Of a stretch of DNA of 64,000 bases, positions 32,841 to 44,855 are shown piece after piece. A model generated the notes under the pieces. The model saw only the letters and a program-made list of their open reading frames with translations, was not told where the DNA came from and made no database searches. Made by a program: the position numbers and the translations under genes. Within the stretch, counting starts at the first letter, position 1. Each line of letters begins with the position of its first letter. Origin of the DNA: Favolaschia claudopus (taxonomy: Eukaryota > Basidiomycota > Agaricomycetes > Agaricales > Mycenaceae); NCBI GenBank assembly GCA_037176885.1, contig JAWWNJ010000081.1, positions 310,001 to 374,000 of the forward strand, read 5' to 3'.

Positions 32841-33761
32841 TCAAATTTCAACATCCTCTCCATCCAACCATGCCTTTACTTTCCAAAGCAACAAATCATG
32901 CTCCGGACCACGCACACCGGGCATATCCCGCTTGACTCGAATGCCAGGCATACACTCTTCCTGGCAGTATGCAAGATACCGATATCCCTCGGGCAACGAT
33001 GCGAGTTTCTTGTCGTCAATGACTGGTATGCGTCTTGGGTCCACCGGTATCAGCTTGTCCTTCTCGTAGAAATGTCGGACGAATTTCGCGCCCCACTTCC
33101 CCGCCTCGTCTTTCTCGAAAAACATGCAGAAACTGAAAATAAAGAAAATCGGCTACCTTCAATTCCGAGACCGGGGGAAAGAGAGAAGACATTCAACAAA
33201 CCGGCAATCGCATTCCGCATCCACCGAGATGCTGCACAAGAATAAGGCAATATTTTTATTCGTTGGAGCGGACACAGACCCATCAGGAGGTAACGCAAAT
33301 CGCTGGGTTATGGTCGCTTTCATTTTGACAATCGCCCGAGTCCCAGCCAAGTCAACAGAGGTTCCGTGCACCCGATGCATTATAGAAGCGCCTTCATCCA
33401 TCCCTTTTTTGGAGATCTCGATGAAGTCCTCGATGGCGATTCGCCCGGTCCAGGTCGTGTACACAAAAGCGCCTGGATGGAATATCGAGCGGAAGTTTTC
33501 CCATTCTCGAGCATCCCTTAAAGGTACCAAATCAATGAATGCTTCTTTTCGAGAAACGAACAAAGAGGATTGGCGCAACCCGACGTACCTGTACATCGGC
33601 CATCCCTCCGCAAGCTCGCGCAGCTTGAATCGCTCTAATACGAGTTCGTTCGGTCCATTATTGCGCACTGCGTTCACAGGACGCGACCCTACGGGAAGCG
33701 AATGCAAGTCATTGAGCTTGTGGTGGCCATTGAGGTTATGGTTGTGGTGGTGGTTTTGCAT
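32841..33761 (-). CDS. SnoaL/NTF2-like fold protein
   Basis: The start [20 protein letters not shown] is His/Asn-rich and likely disordered. From about residue 60 an NTF2-like alpha+beta barrel begins ([20 protein letters not shown]). The core [40 protein letters not shown] and [20 protein letters not shown] is typical of SnoaL-like proteins. One intron joins DCR to [20 protein letters not shown] and [20 protein letters not shown]; the stop is at 32841. The length suits a single-domain member. Such proteins include dehydratases and isomerases as well as proteins of unknown function; no specific reaction can be assigned. TTATATAT on the minus strand near 33832 could be a TATA box. Confidence 0.75.
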
Positions 33762-34107
33762 TCGGGATTCAGCGACCTCAGAGTGAGAGGGCAGGCTATA
33801 AAGGTTATCCAGTCTTCAGGGGAGCAGAGGATATATAAGGCGCGAAGTCTAGCAGCCGACTTCTCATTGCTGATATAGATGGGTTTCAAGTCCGTCTTCA
33901 GATCGGAACGCATGTTCATTGGGGGGGTTATCGGTAAAGCCCTATACCGTGCGAATGACGCTCCCGTGAGCTGAACTTGCTGCCCCAAACCGATTCACGC
34001 CGTCCCCAGTAGCAGAAAAACATGAAGAATGGGTCAGATAGCCAAGTACATACAACACGTTCCAATTGTCCGAATATTCGGCCGATAGCACATAATTACG
34101 AATTTTA
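33762..34107. other. Intergenic between two minus-strand genes
   Basis: This holds the promoter of the SnoaL-like gene and the 3' flank of the transcription factor gene. Nothing else was seen. Confidence 0.35.
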
Positions 34108-37100
34108 TCACTGCCTATGCTCATGCCACGCTGATTGATGAGGCAGATCCTACACGTTTGTTTGCTTAGCGCGTCGTCCGAAAAATCAGGAGCTTATTAC
34201 TCACCTCCGACTCCAGCTCGGAACCACGGTCAAAAAGCCATGCATTCGCTCCGCTCTGGATGAACCTGGACAAATCAAATCCGTCCACGGAGGCGTACAT
34301 TGAACTGTCCATCGCTTGGAAATGACTCTGACCCTGCTGACCCTGACTTATAGTGTTGTGATCTACATAGGGAGGGTTGCTATTAAGCGCCGCAGGGATA
34401 TTTCTATATCCACCATCGCCGTACTCCGACCAGATCAAAGGACTACCGCTGCTTCCTGCTCTCTGCGGTGGCGCTTGAGGAGCCCACAGTGGCTCGTGCT
34501 GCATCATGGACGTCGAAAATCCCGAGTGTGGCCGACCGTCAGAAGCGAACTGGAAACCAGCCACGTTACCATCCGCAGCATGGAGGTGGGGCGGAGGCAC
34601 GCTCGAAGGGGAAGGGGATGAAAACGCTTCTTCCGGCTGAGCTCGTACGAGCTTCGTCGATGTCCCCAACAGCTCAGCTGGGATTCCCCGGATATTAGAG
34701 GTCGGGAACGCCAGTTTGGGACCCGCCGCGTCGCTACTCTGAGACGTTGACGGTGACTGTCTCATCTGGGCAGCCCTATAGGCTTCCATTGTCCGGCTTG
34801 CTTGCGCCGCGAGCCAGCCAACACGGGCGGCGGCCGATTTAGCTCGCTCGCCGTCCGCGCGCGCAAAGAGCTCAGCCGCGGCCTGCATGCTTTCAAAGGC
34901 GGCGGGGGAGAGAGGATGGGACGGAGCGACGATGACGAGGACGGCCTGGCACACAGCCGCCGTGAATGAGTGGAAGAGCCAGTACCACATCCTGCTCGTG
35001 ATCGCTGGATGAAGAGACCACAGGTGAGTTTGGTTGCCCACTCTGTCCGTACGCGCCACTTACCAGGATGTAGAGCAAACAGTCCTCGTGCTATATTGAT
35101 CATGGCGCGTGCGGCCTATAACTCGTCATTCAGCCCTATCCGAAGAAGCAAAGAGAATAGAAGAGCATACCCGATGAAGGCTCACAATACTCGCCGCATA
35201 CCTCGAATTCTCGAGGTTTTTAGCATCCAGCATCAGCGCCCGACAAAACGGACCGCGATGCAGATGCAAGAGGGTCAAAAAGTACATATTCGCGAGAGAC
35301 GCAATCTGCGCGTTCCTACGCATGTCGGACTCCGCGCCCAGTGCGTGCGGAGGGAGCTCCTTTACCGGGTTCTCGACCGCGTCGCAGATGATCCAGCGGG
35401 GCAGCTCATTGTAGTTTGCGTTAATCTCGCGGTCGAGGTCCATGATGACGGCGTATGCGGGGAGCTTGACGCTGAAGACTTTGTCGACGATACGCCCTAG
35501 GATGATGGCGAATCGGAATTTGTGGGTGTGCCAGCCGGTGTGGGACCACGAAGATTGGACGGCGTCGTTGTCGGATGGGAGAGGCGTGTCGCATGATTGA
35601 GGCATCTCGCAGTCGTCTGTTTGAGCAGGTGAGGTTCGAAGATTGGAGGCGAGATGCAGAACTTACAGTGATCGTCGCCTTGCGCATACGGGCGGCCGAA
35701 GGTGAACGATTGCTTGAGTATGATTTGTGGTCAGGCTAGATATATGCAACAGGGCACAAAGCAGGCGCACCAGTCGATCGTACCTGAATAGGGAATATCG
35801 TGAATACCAAGTCTCCGATGCGCACAGACACTTACATCAACGTCTCCCAGAAAACCCTCCGCCTCTCCTCCAGCTCCTGCGCAGGGAGCTCCCACCTCGA
35901 CCCATCCCGATGACACCCCTGCGCCTGGATCGACCGCATCGCCATCCCCAAAAGCTGCCACGCCGGCTCGCCGCCAGTCTCACCCTGAGTACTGAGAAAG
36001 TACAAAGCCATGAGGTGGAGTGTCTGCACGGCAGGAATAGTGTCGATGTTGAGCGGAACGGTGATATTCAGCGCTGCGACTGCGAGGTCGTAGAACGGGG
36101 CTGCGCGGGGACGGACTGTATCCACTGGGACGGAGAGGTCGAAGAGTGTGCCGAGGGCAAGGACGATTGCGGTCAGAGCGAGGACGTGGAGTTGGGCGGG
36201 GAGGTACGGGTTCATGTTGTCGGGGTAGATGGTGGGGAGGTGGGTGGAGAAGAAGATTTTCTCTGGGATCACCTCATACCTGAGGAAAAGTCTTGAGCTC
36301 CAGCAGTGAAAGCATAGAACGAAAGAGCTCACATGAAGGCGGCGTTTTTGAAGTACAGGCTGGCGATTCTGACAGCTTCGTCGTAAGGAGGCAGACAGCC
36401 CATCGTCGCTACTATCTGAGCTTCCACATGGGACGGACGACGGGGCGAGGCGGAGGACTGAGCTTCATGACAGCCATAAGCAGTAGGAAACGCGCAGAAT
36501 ACGAATATGCCTACCAGTGTTGTCCTCTCCCTAGCATAGTGTCAGAATAACATCCAACTTGGTCAAGGAACAGGCCCACCCGGTCAGCAGCCGCACGGCC
36601 TGTTCTATCAGGGGTCTGACTCTTCCACAACTCGGCATTGAGATACGCAGCCCCGCCCGACGGGCCGACATATCGCGACCGATTCTCCACGTCAATCGTC
36701 AGCGTACCAAAACCAAGCGTGAGGTCCGTAGTGTCCACAGGCATCACAGTCGTGTTCATCGCCATCGTACTTCGTGACGACGTCGAAACCGTCTCTGACG
36801 AAGCCGACGGCGAGGCAGAGCCCGACATCGACGACGTGCGTTGGCGCTTGGCTCGTCCTTCGTTTTCTTGCGTCGTGCTTGTGCTAGCCACTGCTGTCGA
36901 CGCATTCCCGCTGCTGCCTGAAGGTATGCTCAACCCGGCTCTACAATCATTCAAAATCAGTATCCGAGCTGAATGAGTCAAAAACAGCACGCACGCCACC
37001 AACGCCGCCTCAAGCTCGTGTATGCGCTTGGTCATGGCGCTATCGCGCGCGATGAACATGGCCACTTCAGACTGTCCCGACCCCGCCCCTTCCACAGTTT

Positions 37101-37496
37101 GCCCGGGTTTCGGATACGCCGGAAGCGACTGCTCGAGCCGCTTCAAGAATCCGCGCTTCCCCTTCTCCAAGGTCCCATTCGGACACAGATTCGCGCATCC
37201 ACGACGTATACAAGATGAACAGGGAAATATTCTGTATGAGACGGACCGTCATTTCAGCACCCACAAAACCCCCTGATACCAAAGACCACTTACCGGTCGC
37301 AGCTGAAGGGTTTCGGTTCCGAGAGATATCTTGTTTAGTGTCTGGTTGCTGTTGTAATGAAACCCACAACCTACCGTAATTTCAATCTCCTACACTCCAT
37401 ACAGGAGGTTATTTGAGACTTCCGGCCTCCATTCGTCGGGGGCGGAGGAGAACTGGAGGAGGACGAGCTTGTGCCTTGGGCTGGACTAGCTTCCAT
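34108..37496 (-). CDS. Zn(II)2Cys6 transcription factor with fungal-specific regulatory domain
   Basis: The start MEASPAQGTSSSSSSPPPP at 37496 leads into the zinc cluster SCMECRRLKLR-CDR-IFPCSSCIRRGCANLC, split by two introns. All six Cys are present in the order CX2CX6CX5CX2CX8C. GTLEKGKRGFLKRLEQSL follows and a coiled-coil-like stretch (TKRIHELEAALV). The fungal-specific domain runs through FFSTHLPTIYPDNMNPYLPA, LHLMALYFLSTQGETGGEPA, QLLGMAMRSIQAQGCHRDGS and ERRRVFWETLM. The C-terminus is Ser/Pro/Gln-rich and ends after a last exon beginning DLPHQSAWHEH (stop at 34108). If the last intron is not removed, the stop is at 34166. About nine introns are needed. Its targets are unknown; the flavin oxidase gene next door is a possible one by position only. 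Confidence 0.85.
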
Positions 37497-37839
37497 CGCT
37501 CGACATCACCCAAGTAAAACAGACGCGGGTTATTGTCTTGTCCTTCTATTTGCAGGTCCCACGAATAGGAAAAGGAAAGAAAGAGTACACGTCAACAACC
37601 CTGTCAACGCCGTCCGTGAAGTATTGCGGTTACCGCTGCATTGGATCCCCCTCGACGCGGTTGCGCGTCGCCGAACTCGAGGTGGGAGAGGGAGAAGGGA
37701 GAGGTAGCATGGTTATAATATTTTGCTTTATTTTTTCTACTCATTCTTCCACGATGTGTCGCACTCGGTTATACATTCTCGGAAAGAGACTACAGATAAG
37801 TACATTGTACACCTTTACACGAAGGAGCCTTGGAACCGA
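37497..37839. other. Intergenic, no gene recognised
   Basis: Lies between the start of the transcription factor gene and the 3' end of the flavin oxidase gene, both on the minus strand. Nothing else was seen. Confidence 0.35.
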
Positions 37840-40014
37840 CTAGAGATCGACCTCGGCAAGCACCTCTTCGCCCTTGCCTTGGATCTCAGAAAGAGACTTG
37901 TACCCGGACAAACCCAGTGTCGTATCGAGGTCCGCAAGCGTCATCTTGAGCACTTGCTCGACACCCTCTTGCCCTGCCACAATACTGCCGTACAGCCAAG
38001 GACGACCCACTGTGGGAGGAGTGTGTATTCAGTGTGAGCTCAGAGAACGGGGAACAGAGCAAGGCATGTGTACGTGCGAGCGGGCCAAGCCGGAAAGGGA
38101 AGGAGAGCTACTCACACAAAACGCCTTGCGCGCCAAGAGCCAGTGCCTTGAAGATATCGGGACCGGTGCGGATGCCCGAGTCGAAGAGGATTGTGAATTT
38201 CCCGGACGCCTGTGCCTCTTTGACCTTGGAGGAGCGCATGATGCGCACAAGGGCGTACAAGGACGGTATGGCACCGTCCACTTGACGTCCACCTACATCA
38301 TCAATGTCAGCATAACTCAAGCGACATGTAGAAAACACCCACCATGATTCGAAACTATGATCCCATCCACTCCGCATTCCAACGCCTTCTGCGCGTCCTG
38401 TACACTCTGGATCCCCTTCAACACCAACGGCCCCTCCCAATTATCGCGCAAAAACTTTACATCCTCCCACGAGCGGAACAGCCCCGAATTGGTCTCCTTC
38501 AGCCACTCCATCCCCAGATGCACCCCTTCCTGCACGTCCTTATCCCCCGCCACAAACGCCCCGTCCATCGCCGGCGCATCATACGGGAACTTCGTCCTCG
38601 GGCTCTTCTGCACCTCCTTCCCCATCTTCTTCATGAACACCGGGTCCGTCGTGCCCACCTGGATCCCCACACCGTGCCCGAAGGGGAGATACGACCGCTC
38701 GAGATCGTGCGGCCGCCAGCCGAGCAGCATGGTGTCGAGCGTGACGACGAGCGCGCTGAAGCCGCTTGCCTTGGCGCGTCCGAGGATGGAGAGGGTGATT
38801 TCGTTGGTGGCAGGCCAGTAGAGCTGGTACCATCTGTGCCCGTCCCCGTTGGCGGCGGCGACGTCCTCGATGGAGCGCGAGGACGCGGTGCTCATGATGA
38901 ACGGGACATTGACGTTCTTGCCTGCAGCTGCGGCAGCGAATTCTGCCTCGGCAGAGAAGATGCCCTGCACTCCGATGGGTGCAATGAATATGGGCGAAGG
39001 ATATTTGACGCCGAAAATGGTTGTCTGCGAAATAAATCAGAGATAAATTTTGGAAGCACTACCAGCGAAGTCTGCGATATTCTGTTAATTCCGTATTGAT
39101 TCGGAGACATGGGGATCACTGTTCCTCTACTAGCAACACACTACAAACAATCATCCTGAAGAGGATCCGAGAGACAGGCGACTCGATTCAATTTGAATCT
39201 TGACAGAGACCGATTCGCATGAAAGGAACACAAGCAACCTGTCGCAGGCTCTTGGATTACGGTAACCTTTGCCTGCAGCGATGGGCATTTCATATGCGCT
39301 CATCGTTGCCCAATGCGAATCGCATAGAATCGCACATCCAGTCGACAGAGAATTGCCATGTGTATCCCTGTTCCTCCAGGGGAACGCACCAGAATGAATC
39401 ATTCTCGGCAGAATCCGACCAACGGACGACTATATTCAATGCTGAATCGACCAACCCTCGTGAGTCACGGCGAGCCTTTTCACGCAGCAAAGTAGTTGGG
39501 ATTCATATGCGCTGATCGTTGCCCATGCGAACCGTATAGAGTCGCATGTCAGTTTGAGAAAATTGCAAACTCCGAATTTTCCCTTTGCATGCAGCAAAAC
39601 AATGGGGATTCATACGCGCTGGTCGGTTCCCAGTGCGAATCGCATGGATTGAATCGATAGAAAATTGCCAACTCCACCCAGATGAAAACCTACCTCAAGA
39701 CTACGGGTCGTCGCATCAACGAGCATCCGGGGAACAATCCTGTACTTTTCGAACGCACGCAGATTGGCGCGATAAGTTGAGTTCGTGCCCGCGCTGCCGC
39801 CAGCGTACATGAACGCGCCTTGATCAATGACATCAGTCTCAATCCTACTTCATCGAACAACAAACACACCTGGGTAATCCTTCAGCGTATCCTTAGCCTT
39901 GGCCTCGAGCTCTTCGAAGACGGCGGTCCCGATCGGGGGTACGCCTTTCCTACCGCGGTAGACATCGAGCATGTAGGTGCTCCAGGCATGATCAGGGGTC
40001 GCGTTGGGGTTCAT
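37840..40014 (-). CDS. FMN-dependent alpha-hydroxy-acid dehydrogenase (lactate 2-monooxygenase/oxidase type)
   Basis: The start MNPNATPDHAWSTYMLDVYR at 40014 is followed by ELEAKAKDTLKDYPGAFMYA, GSAGTNSTYRANLRAFEKYR and RMLVDATTRSLE. After a 669-nt intron come TTIFGVKYPSPIFIAPIGVQ, FIMSTASSRSIEDVAAANGD, RWYQLYWPATNEITLSILGR and GPLVLKGIQSVQDAQKALEC. The catalytic signature GVDGIIVSNHG-GRQVDGAIPS holds the active-site His in SNHGGRQ. FTILFDSGIRTGPDIFKALA and the C-terminal VGRPWLYGSIVAGQEGVEQV complete the TIM barrel. The Asp/Arg phosphate-binding segment DSGIRTG is intact. There is no N-terminal cytochrome b5 domain, unlike cytochrome b2. The family oxidises 2-hydroxy acids such as lactate with FMN; the exact substrate is not clear. 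Confidence 0.88.
39025..39693 (-). repeat. Unusually long intron (669 nt) with three tandem-like repeats
   Basis: The donor GTAGGT (after RSLE) and acceptor TTTCGCAG (before TTIFGVK) are clear. Three copies of a block reading ATTCATATGCGCTGATCGTT then CCCATGCGAATCGCAT occur near 39286, 39499 and 39605, each followed by AATTGCCA or AATTGCAA. Other introns in the window are mostly 45-110 nt, so this looks like an insertion or expansion inside an intron. Confidence 0.6.
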
Positions 40015-42853
40015 GGGCGAGTTTTGAGTGTAGTAGCAGTCGTATCGGCCTTGGTTGAGGTCGTTTTATACCAACCGGATCCGTAGCGGGGGAGAATGTG
40101 GGATCCCCCATGATCTTCAAGCCGTCTGGGGGCCGTGATTGGCCGGTACAAGGAAATTCCGGCCGGTGAGGGATTTCAAGTCACAATAGGAAAGAAAGAG
40201 CCGCCGTCGCAATCATTGACAACGACGTCGAGACCCTTCGAGGCCGCATGGAAGCAGAAAGATACCAGGCAGCTGCAAAGTGTAGTATGTGGCAGACTGA
40301 GAGAGAGAAAAAAACTTGATCAAGAATCAGATAGTCACATGATCAATAATCAAACCAAATTTCCTCCGTCATCTCGTGACGACCCAATTCCTTTCATCAG
40401 GCCCTACTTACCTTGACATTCTGGACTTGAGATGCCCAACTTTGTTGCATGCTTACTGCACGTGCGAGACGGATGAAGTTGACTCGAACAAGCTTGCGCA
40501 CGCTGGAAACGCTTAGGAGCTTCAAGCTCGAGGACTCGGAGGAAGGTCAAAGCTGCAACAAATTATAAGATCTTGTTTCCACTGGCGCTGCGACACAGTG
40601 GCACATACGCCCTGCGAGAGGATCAAGCCTCTACTTCGTCTCCGAAGCCCATGCTCAGCCATGTTCAGATAGGCCGACGTCAAGTTTCGACTTGCGGAAA
40701 GCTTCTCCAAGTTGATTTCCTTGACTCGGGAGAACGTAGATGTGAATCTAGCAATATAGCTTCTTTGGTCAAGGGCTTCGCTCTGTACGCATGTTCCGTC
40801 GGCAGGATACTTCTCAACACTGGATACAGCAACAATGTCTGTTTCGTGGTCAAATATAGTGGTTTGCAAATTCACGGGACTCGGGACGACCTGTAGTGGG
40901 TCTTAGTAAGTTTCAGTTGTTTTTATCTCCTTTCCTTCTTAGAGCACTGACTATTCGCGTTGGCCTAGCTTACCACGGATACAATCATGCTCCGACGAAG
41001 ATTATATCTCTGGATCTTGCTCTCAACAGTGCCACTATCCCACTAAATCCGTTTGCGCCAATATAGTGTCGGGTCGTTGGTCCGTTTGCTATTTTATTTG
41101 CGTTTAATCCCACACAAGGCAATACCTTGCCAATCAACACTTTTGACAATTGCGAAACGCCTCAGCAGCTGTAATCCCCTCGAAAGGAAGATTTCTATTC
41201 TTATTCCGAATTCCAAGGTTTGCTTGGCGAGTATATCCACTATGCGTCTTTTTTGCCGCAATGTGCATCGAGGTTGACAGTGGGAATCAGCGTACAGCAC
41301 CTGAATATCGGTTAACATCGTATGGGTCCGCCGATGAATGCTTGAGGAAATTTTCATATCGGTATTCAGGTGCTGTAATGATCACTGAAAAACCCTTCGA
41401 AACCTGATCTGCACCCCAGAATATGATACGGGCCCCCGACTTTCTTTGCCAATCGCATCCCACGTCGCGCTTCGTGCTTCTCTTTGTCTCGGCCTTACCC
41501 TTTCCCAGAGATCTTGGGCCGGCAGTTTGTCTCTTTGACAGTCGGGCAACTTAGTTATCCACCGTATCTACACTCAAAGGTTCCCCTCAGCCACGAGCTT
41601 CGTGGTCACCTACAGGGATCGACGGTTGGCCCTGTCGAGATGACAATAACTTGAGTGTCCAAAAATATGCGGCGATATCTCAACATTCGTCTCTCACAGA
41701 TCGAGGAGGAATCTGGCATCGTTACACGGCAATGTTTTGTCGTATCATTGTAAGTCTTTTCGATGCCCATGATCATGAGCAGTGCCCGCTTATTCTTAAA
41801 TGCTATTACCTCTGTTGCACCTGACCAGTCCCCCTTGGCGCCGCGGGTAGTCGATGCGTCGTCGTTGTCGCGTTGTCGGACGCGGCCGCCGCTCCCGTTT
41901 TCCCGTGAGTCAACACGCTGGGCGCGGCATCCCAAAGTGAGTGAATTCGCATTTTTCTTATCTCATGTATGTAAGTTCCATCCGCTGTGTAGACCCCCTG
42001 AGCTCAAGGATGTTTGTTAGAGTCACCGTCGCCGCGGCGCTGCTCCCCCCCGACATACTCGGCTTCATATCGCGGACTGGGACACTTGCAGAGTTACTTC
42101 CAGCCCTTGTTCCCAAAGGGGATAGGTTGTGCCCTATCCTCCTTCTCCGTATCATGTATGGCGCGCAACCCACCGAGGTAGCCGACCACGACAGCATTTC
42201 GCGAAAGAATCTAGATGGCGCCTGTCGATGTTCCTGCATACCGCGCCGATTCGTGCGCTTTGTACTTGCGTGCCGCGCTGACTCCTGAATTGCTGCTTTG
42301 GAGTACTTACCCCGAGCCCGCAGTCCGCAGAATGGGTGACGCAAGAGTGTATGTCTCGGCCTGAAATTGTTGCGACCATTCTCCGGCTCGTGGTGTTCGA
42401 GGTGCCGTGCCCTGGGGTGGTGGAAAGTGGAAATGGCGCGCCCCCTCCCCCACTCCCCTGCGCCTGAGCCCATCAGGATTCGGCAGCCGAGAATCCCCCG
42501 CCTCCCTTTCGTTCACTCGTTATCAAATTGATCGCCGCTGAATTGAAGAGGTGAGGGTCTGTGAATACAAATCTATTCGAGGTTTAACCCGATTACACGT
42601 TTTCCAGACGACATCTACAAATTCCCTTTTTCGGCGTGAAACTAATTCCTGCGTCTTCTCCCGCTTGACTGCGTATGTTCGCGGTCAATTGCTGAATCGG
42701 CCTGGCTCGAGATCTCAGCAAAAATCCATGGTTTCAGCAGTTCGCAGACCCTCTGAGCGCCAATGGGCATAAATCTTGCACAGCTCAGCATTGGCGCTCT
42801 ACAGATCTTCAGGAAATTCGATAGGGATTGGATGGGCGGTGCATGCTGCCACC
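40015..42853. other. Gene-poor stretch of 2.8 kb
   Basis: I found no ORF with recognisable family features on either strand. The best minus-strand frame (41958-42473) looks like chance sequence. The stretch contains the promoter of the flavin oxidase gene on its left and of the membrane protein gene on its right, plus a small inverted-repeat element at 41293. Confidence 0.35.
41293..41377. repeat. Small inverted-repeat element, 85 bp
   Basis: TACAGCACCTGAATA at the left is repeated exactly in reverse complement at the right (41363-41377). Both ends carry TA, so a TA target duplication with 13-bp terminal repeats is possible. Confidence 0.5.
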
Positions 42854-42860
42854 TATAAAA
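42854..42860 (+). promoter_or_regulatory. TATA box of the membrane protein gene
   Basis: TATAAAA lies 151 nt before the ATG at 43005 and is followed by a pyrimidine-rich leader, a common arrangement for well-expressed fungal genes. Confidence 0.55.
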
Positions 42861-43004
42861 GCCTGATCCCTTGAATAGGACTTCCCCCCCATCTCATTTC
42901 ATTCACCCGTTACTTCTTTGTACGCCATCCTCCCCTTCCCCTCACTCGAGTGCGATCACTCTACTTTCTTGGTGCACGACCAAGGGCAATTCCGTTTCGC
43001 CACT

Positions 43005-44131
43005 ATGGCTGCCTTTGTTCTCCATGCCATGTGTATCAAGCTCGTTTTCTGGCTTTGCATCATCCGCCTCTTCACCTTAGGCCGTTCCTCCCCTACTGGT
43101 TCCCTCCGCTCCGACGACCACATCGCTTATACTGTAACTTCCTACGCCACGGTCCCCTCCCCCACCCACCATCTGGACGCCACTCATACCCGACCCTCGT
43201 TCGTCACCCCTTTTGCTAGCAGTGCCGTTGTTACCTCCGTCCCCCTTCCCTCCCCGCTCAGCCACCACAACAGCTGTATAAGTGTCGCTCAACAGCTTTC
43301 GCCACCCACTTCGGTCGCCACTTCCACCATGGGCGGACCTGAGTTCGCGGGTGCAGATGCCACCACTCTCCTTCGCCGCGCCACCAGCAAAGTCTGGGCT
43401 CGGGAGCTGGAAACTGACACCTTGCCCAACGGGACGTCTTCTACCCTGTACGATGATAGCGATGGTATGCTGTCGCAGCGAGTGACCATTGGTATCGTCG
43501 TCTGCCTGAGTGAGTTCCCCACGATGTTCTGGTTCCGAGATACGACTGACCCCGCCGCTCAGTGATTTTCATTGCCATCGTCCTGAGCTTCTACTATTTC
43601 GGCAGGATATGGACTTGGTGCCAGGGATCCTCGCCGCGCCCCCCTCCCTCGCTTCCTCGCCGCTCTCGTTCCTTGCGAGTCACTGCGAGCATCCTAATGA
43701 GCATCGTTTCCGTGCCGGCAGCTGCTCGTTTTCCTCCCGCCTCTGGTGAGGGGGCGACGGCTGGTACCCAGGCTGTTGCTCGCCCCGCTCGTGGACGCAC
43801 AACAGAGGCTGCAGAGGACGATGAGCCAGATGAATCGCGTCTTTCGTCCAACACGGTGTCAACCTTCGTCACTGACAAGGACCTCGAACAGGGCGACCTG
43901 AACCTTGATGATTTGACTCGAAAACCAGTCGATCGTCGATCCACATTCTCCAGTGAGGTTTCTTCCCTGACTGTGGGTGGCAGCTCGCATAGCGGACCAG
44001 TGGGGGAGTTCACGGCGTCTCAGGCAGCGGCCGGAGTGCTTCCTGTCGCACCATCACCCGTCGTGCCTCGACGTGGTCGGCACTCGCACCCACACTCGCG
44101 TCCCAGAGAACCGCTCATGGAGGCTCTCTGA
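43005..44131 (+). CDS. Ser/Thr/Pro-rich membrane protein, function unknown
   Basis: The start MAAFVLHAMCIKLVFWLCII is a hydrophobic signal or anchor segment. Residues of about 25-125 are rich in Ser, Thr and Pro (VTSYATVPSPTHHLDATHTR), as in mucin-like O-glycosylated ectodomains. A second membrane segment spans the single 56-nt intron: VTIGIVVCL joins MIFIAIVLSFYYFGRIWTWC. The rest is a basic then acidic, probably cytosolic tail (RRSRSLRV, then EAAEDDEPDESRLSSNTVST) ending PLMEAL at 44131. The layout recalls fungal cell-wall sensors of the Mid2/Wsc type, but no WSC cysteine domain is present. I do not recognise the family. Confidence 0.7.
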
Positions 44132-44855
44132 CCCCCAAGATGATCATCGATATCTCCCCCCTCCATTTATACTGGATTCCGGGCCGGCCCTTTCGTTCAT
44201 GGGGCCAGCACGGTGTACGATACGATGCCACGAAGCTTCTGATGCCCAATTACGCCCTCTCTATCCACGTTCGCCAAGATCTTCATATTCCCTCGCATCT
44301 CGTTTTGCTTTCTTGTCCTCTCTGGTCGCTCGCGCTCTCCCTCCGTCGCCGTGTTTTGACGCTTCTCGTTGCTCCTGCTCTCCTTTGCCACCTCTCCCTA
44401 CGTCGCTCTCGCCTCCTCGTTTTCATGTCTTCTATTCCTCGCACATCCATTCCACTTACTATCTTTCGCAAACCAAAACTGTATTATCTTAGCATACCAC
44501 GACCATCCCCTTGCTCATAACCATCAACACTTTCTTCCTGACTGTACCCTTTCGTTTCTTTATCCCTACCTTAATTACTCCACACCTCTCGATGCCCGTT
44601 CCCGCAATTTCTACACTCGCTGGCGCTAGATATAGATGATACGCTATGTTCTCTCTTTAATAGTGTATTTTCCATGTAGCGCTCTCACTCGTAGTTTCAA
44701 ATATCGCATCACCAATATTGCTCCGAATTTTGCGTGTGACGGTGTGACATTTACACTTTGCTTCCGCCCTCGACGACCGGCGCTTTGACCACAATCCTGG
44801 GGCTTATTCCACCACGCCGCTAGGGTTCCGTCGGTGACACTGGTCGACAACTCAA
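44132..44855. other. Intergenic, no gene recognised
   Basis: Pyrimidine-rich sequence follows the membrane protein gene (44140-44600). The promoter of the AAA ATPase gene lies at the right end. ORFs here are low-complexity readings of TC-rich DNA. Confidence 0.35.

Noticed and set aside
41958..42473. Minus-strand ORF of 171 codons as a gene
   Set aside because: Arg/Gly/Ser-rich composition from GC-rich DNA, no domain, and no splice pattern or conserved block.
44140..44530. Overlapping plus-strand ORFs after the membrane protein gene
   Set aside because: They are low-complexity Leu/Ser/Pro/Arg readings of a TC-rich stretch in several frames at once, with no family signal.
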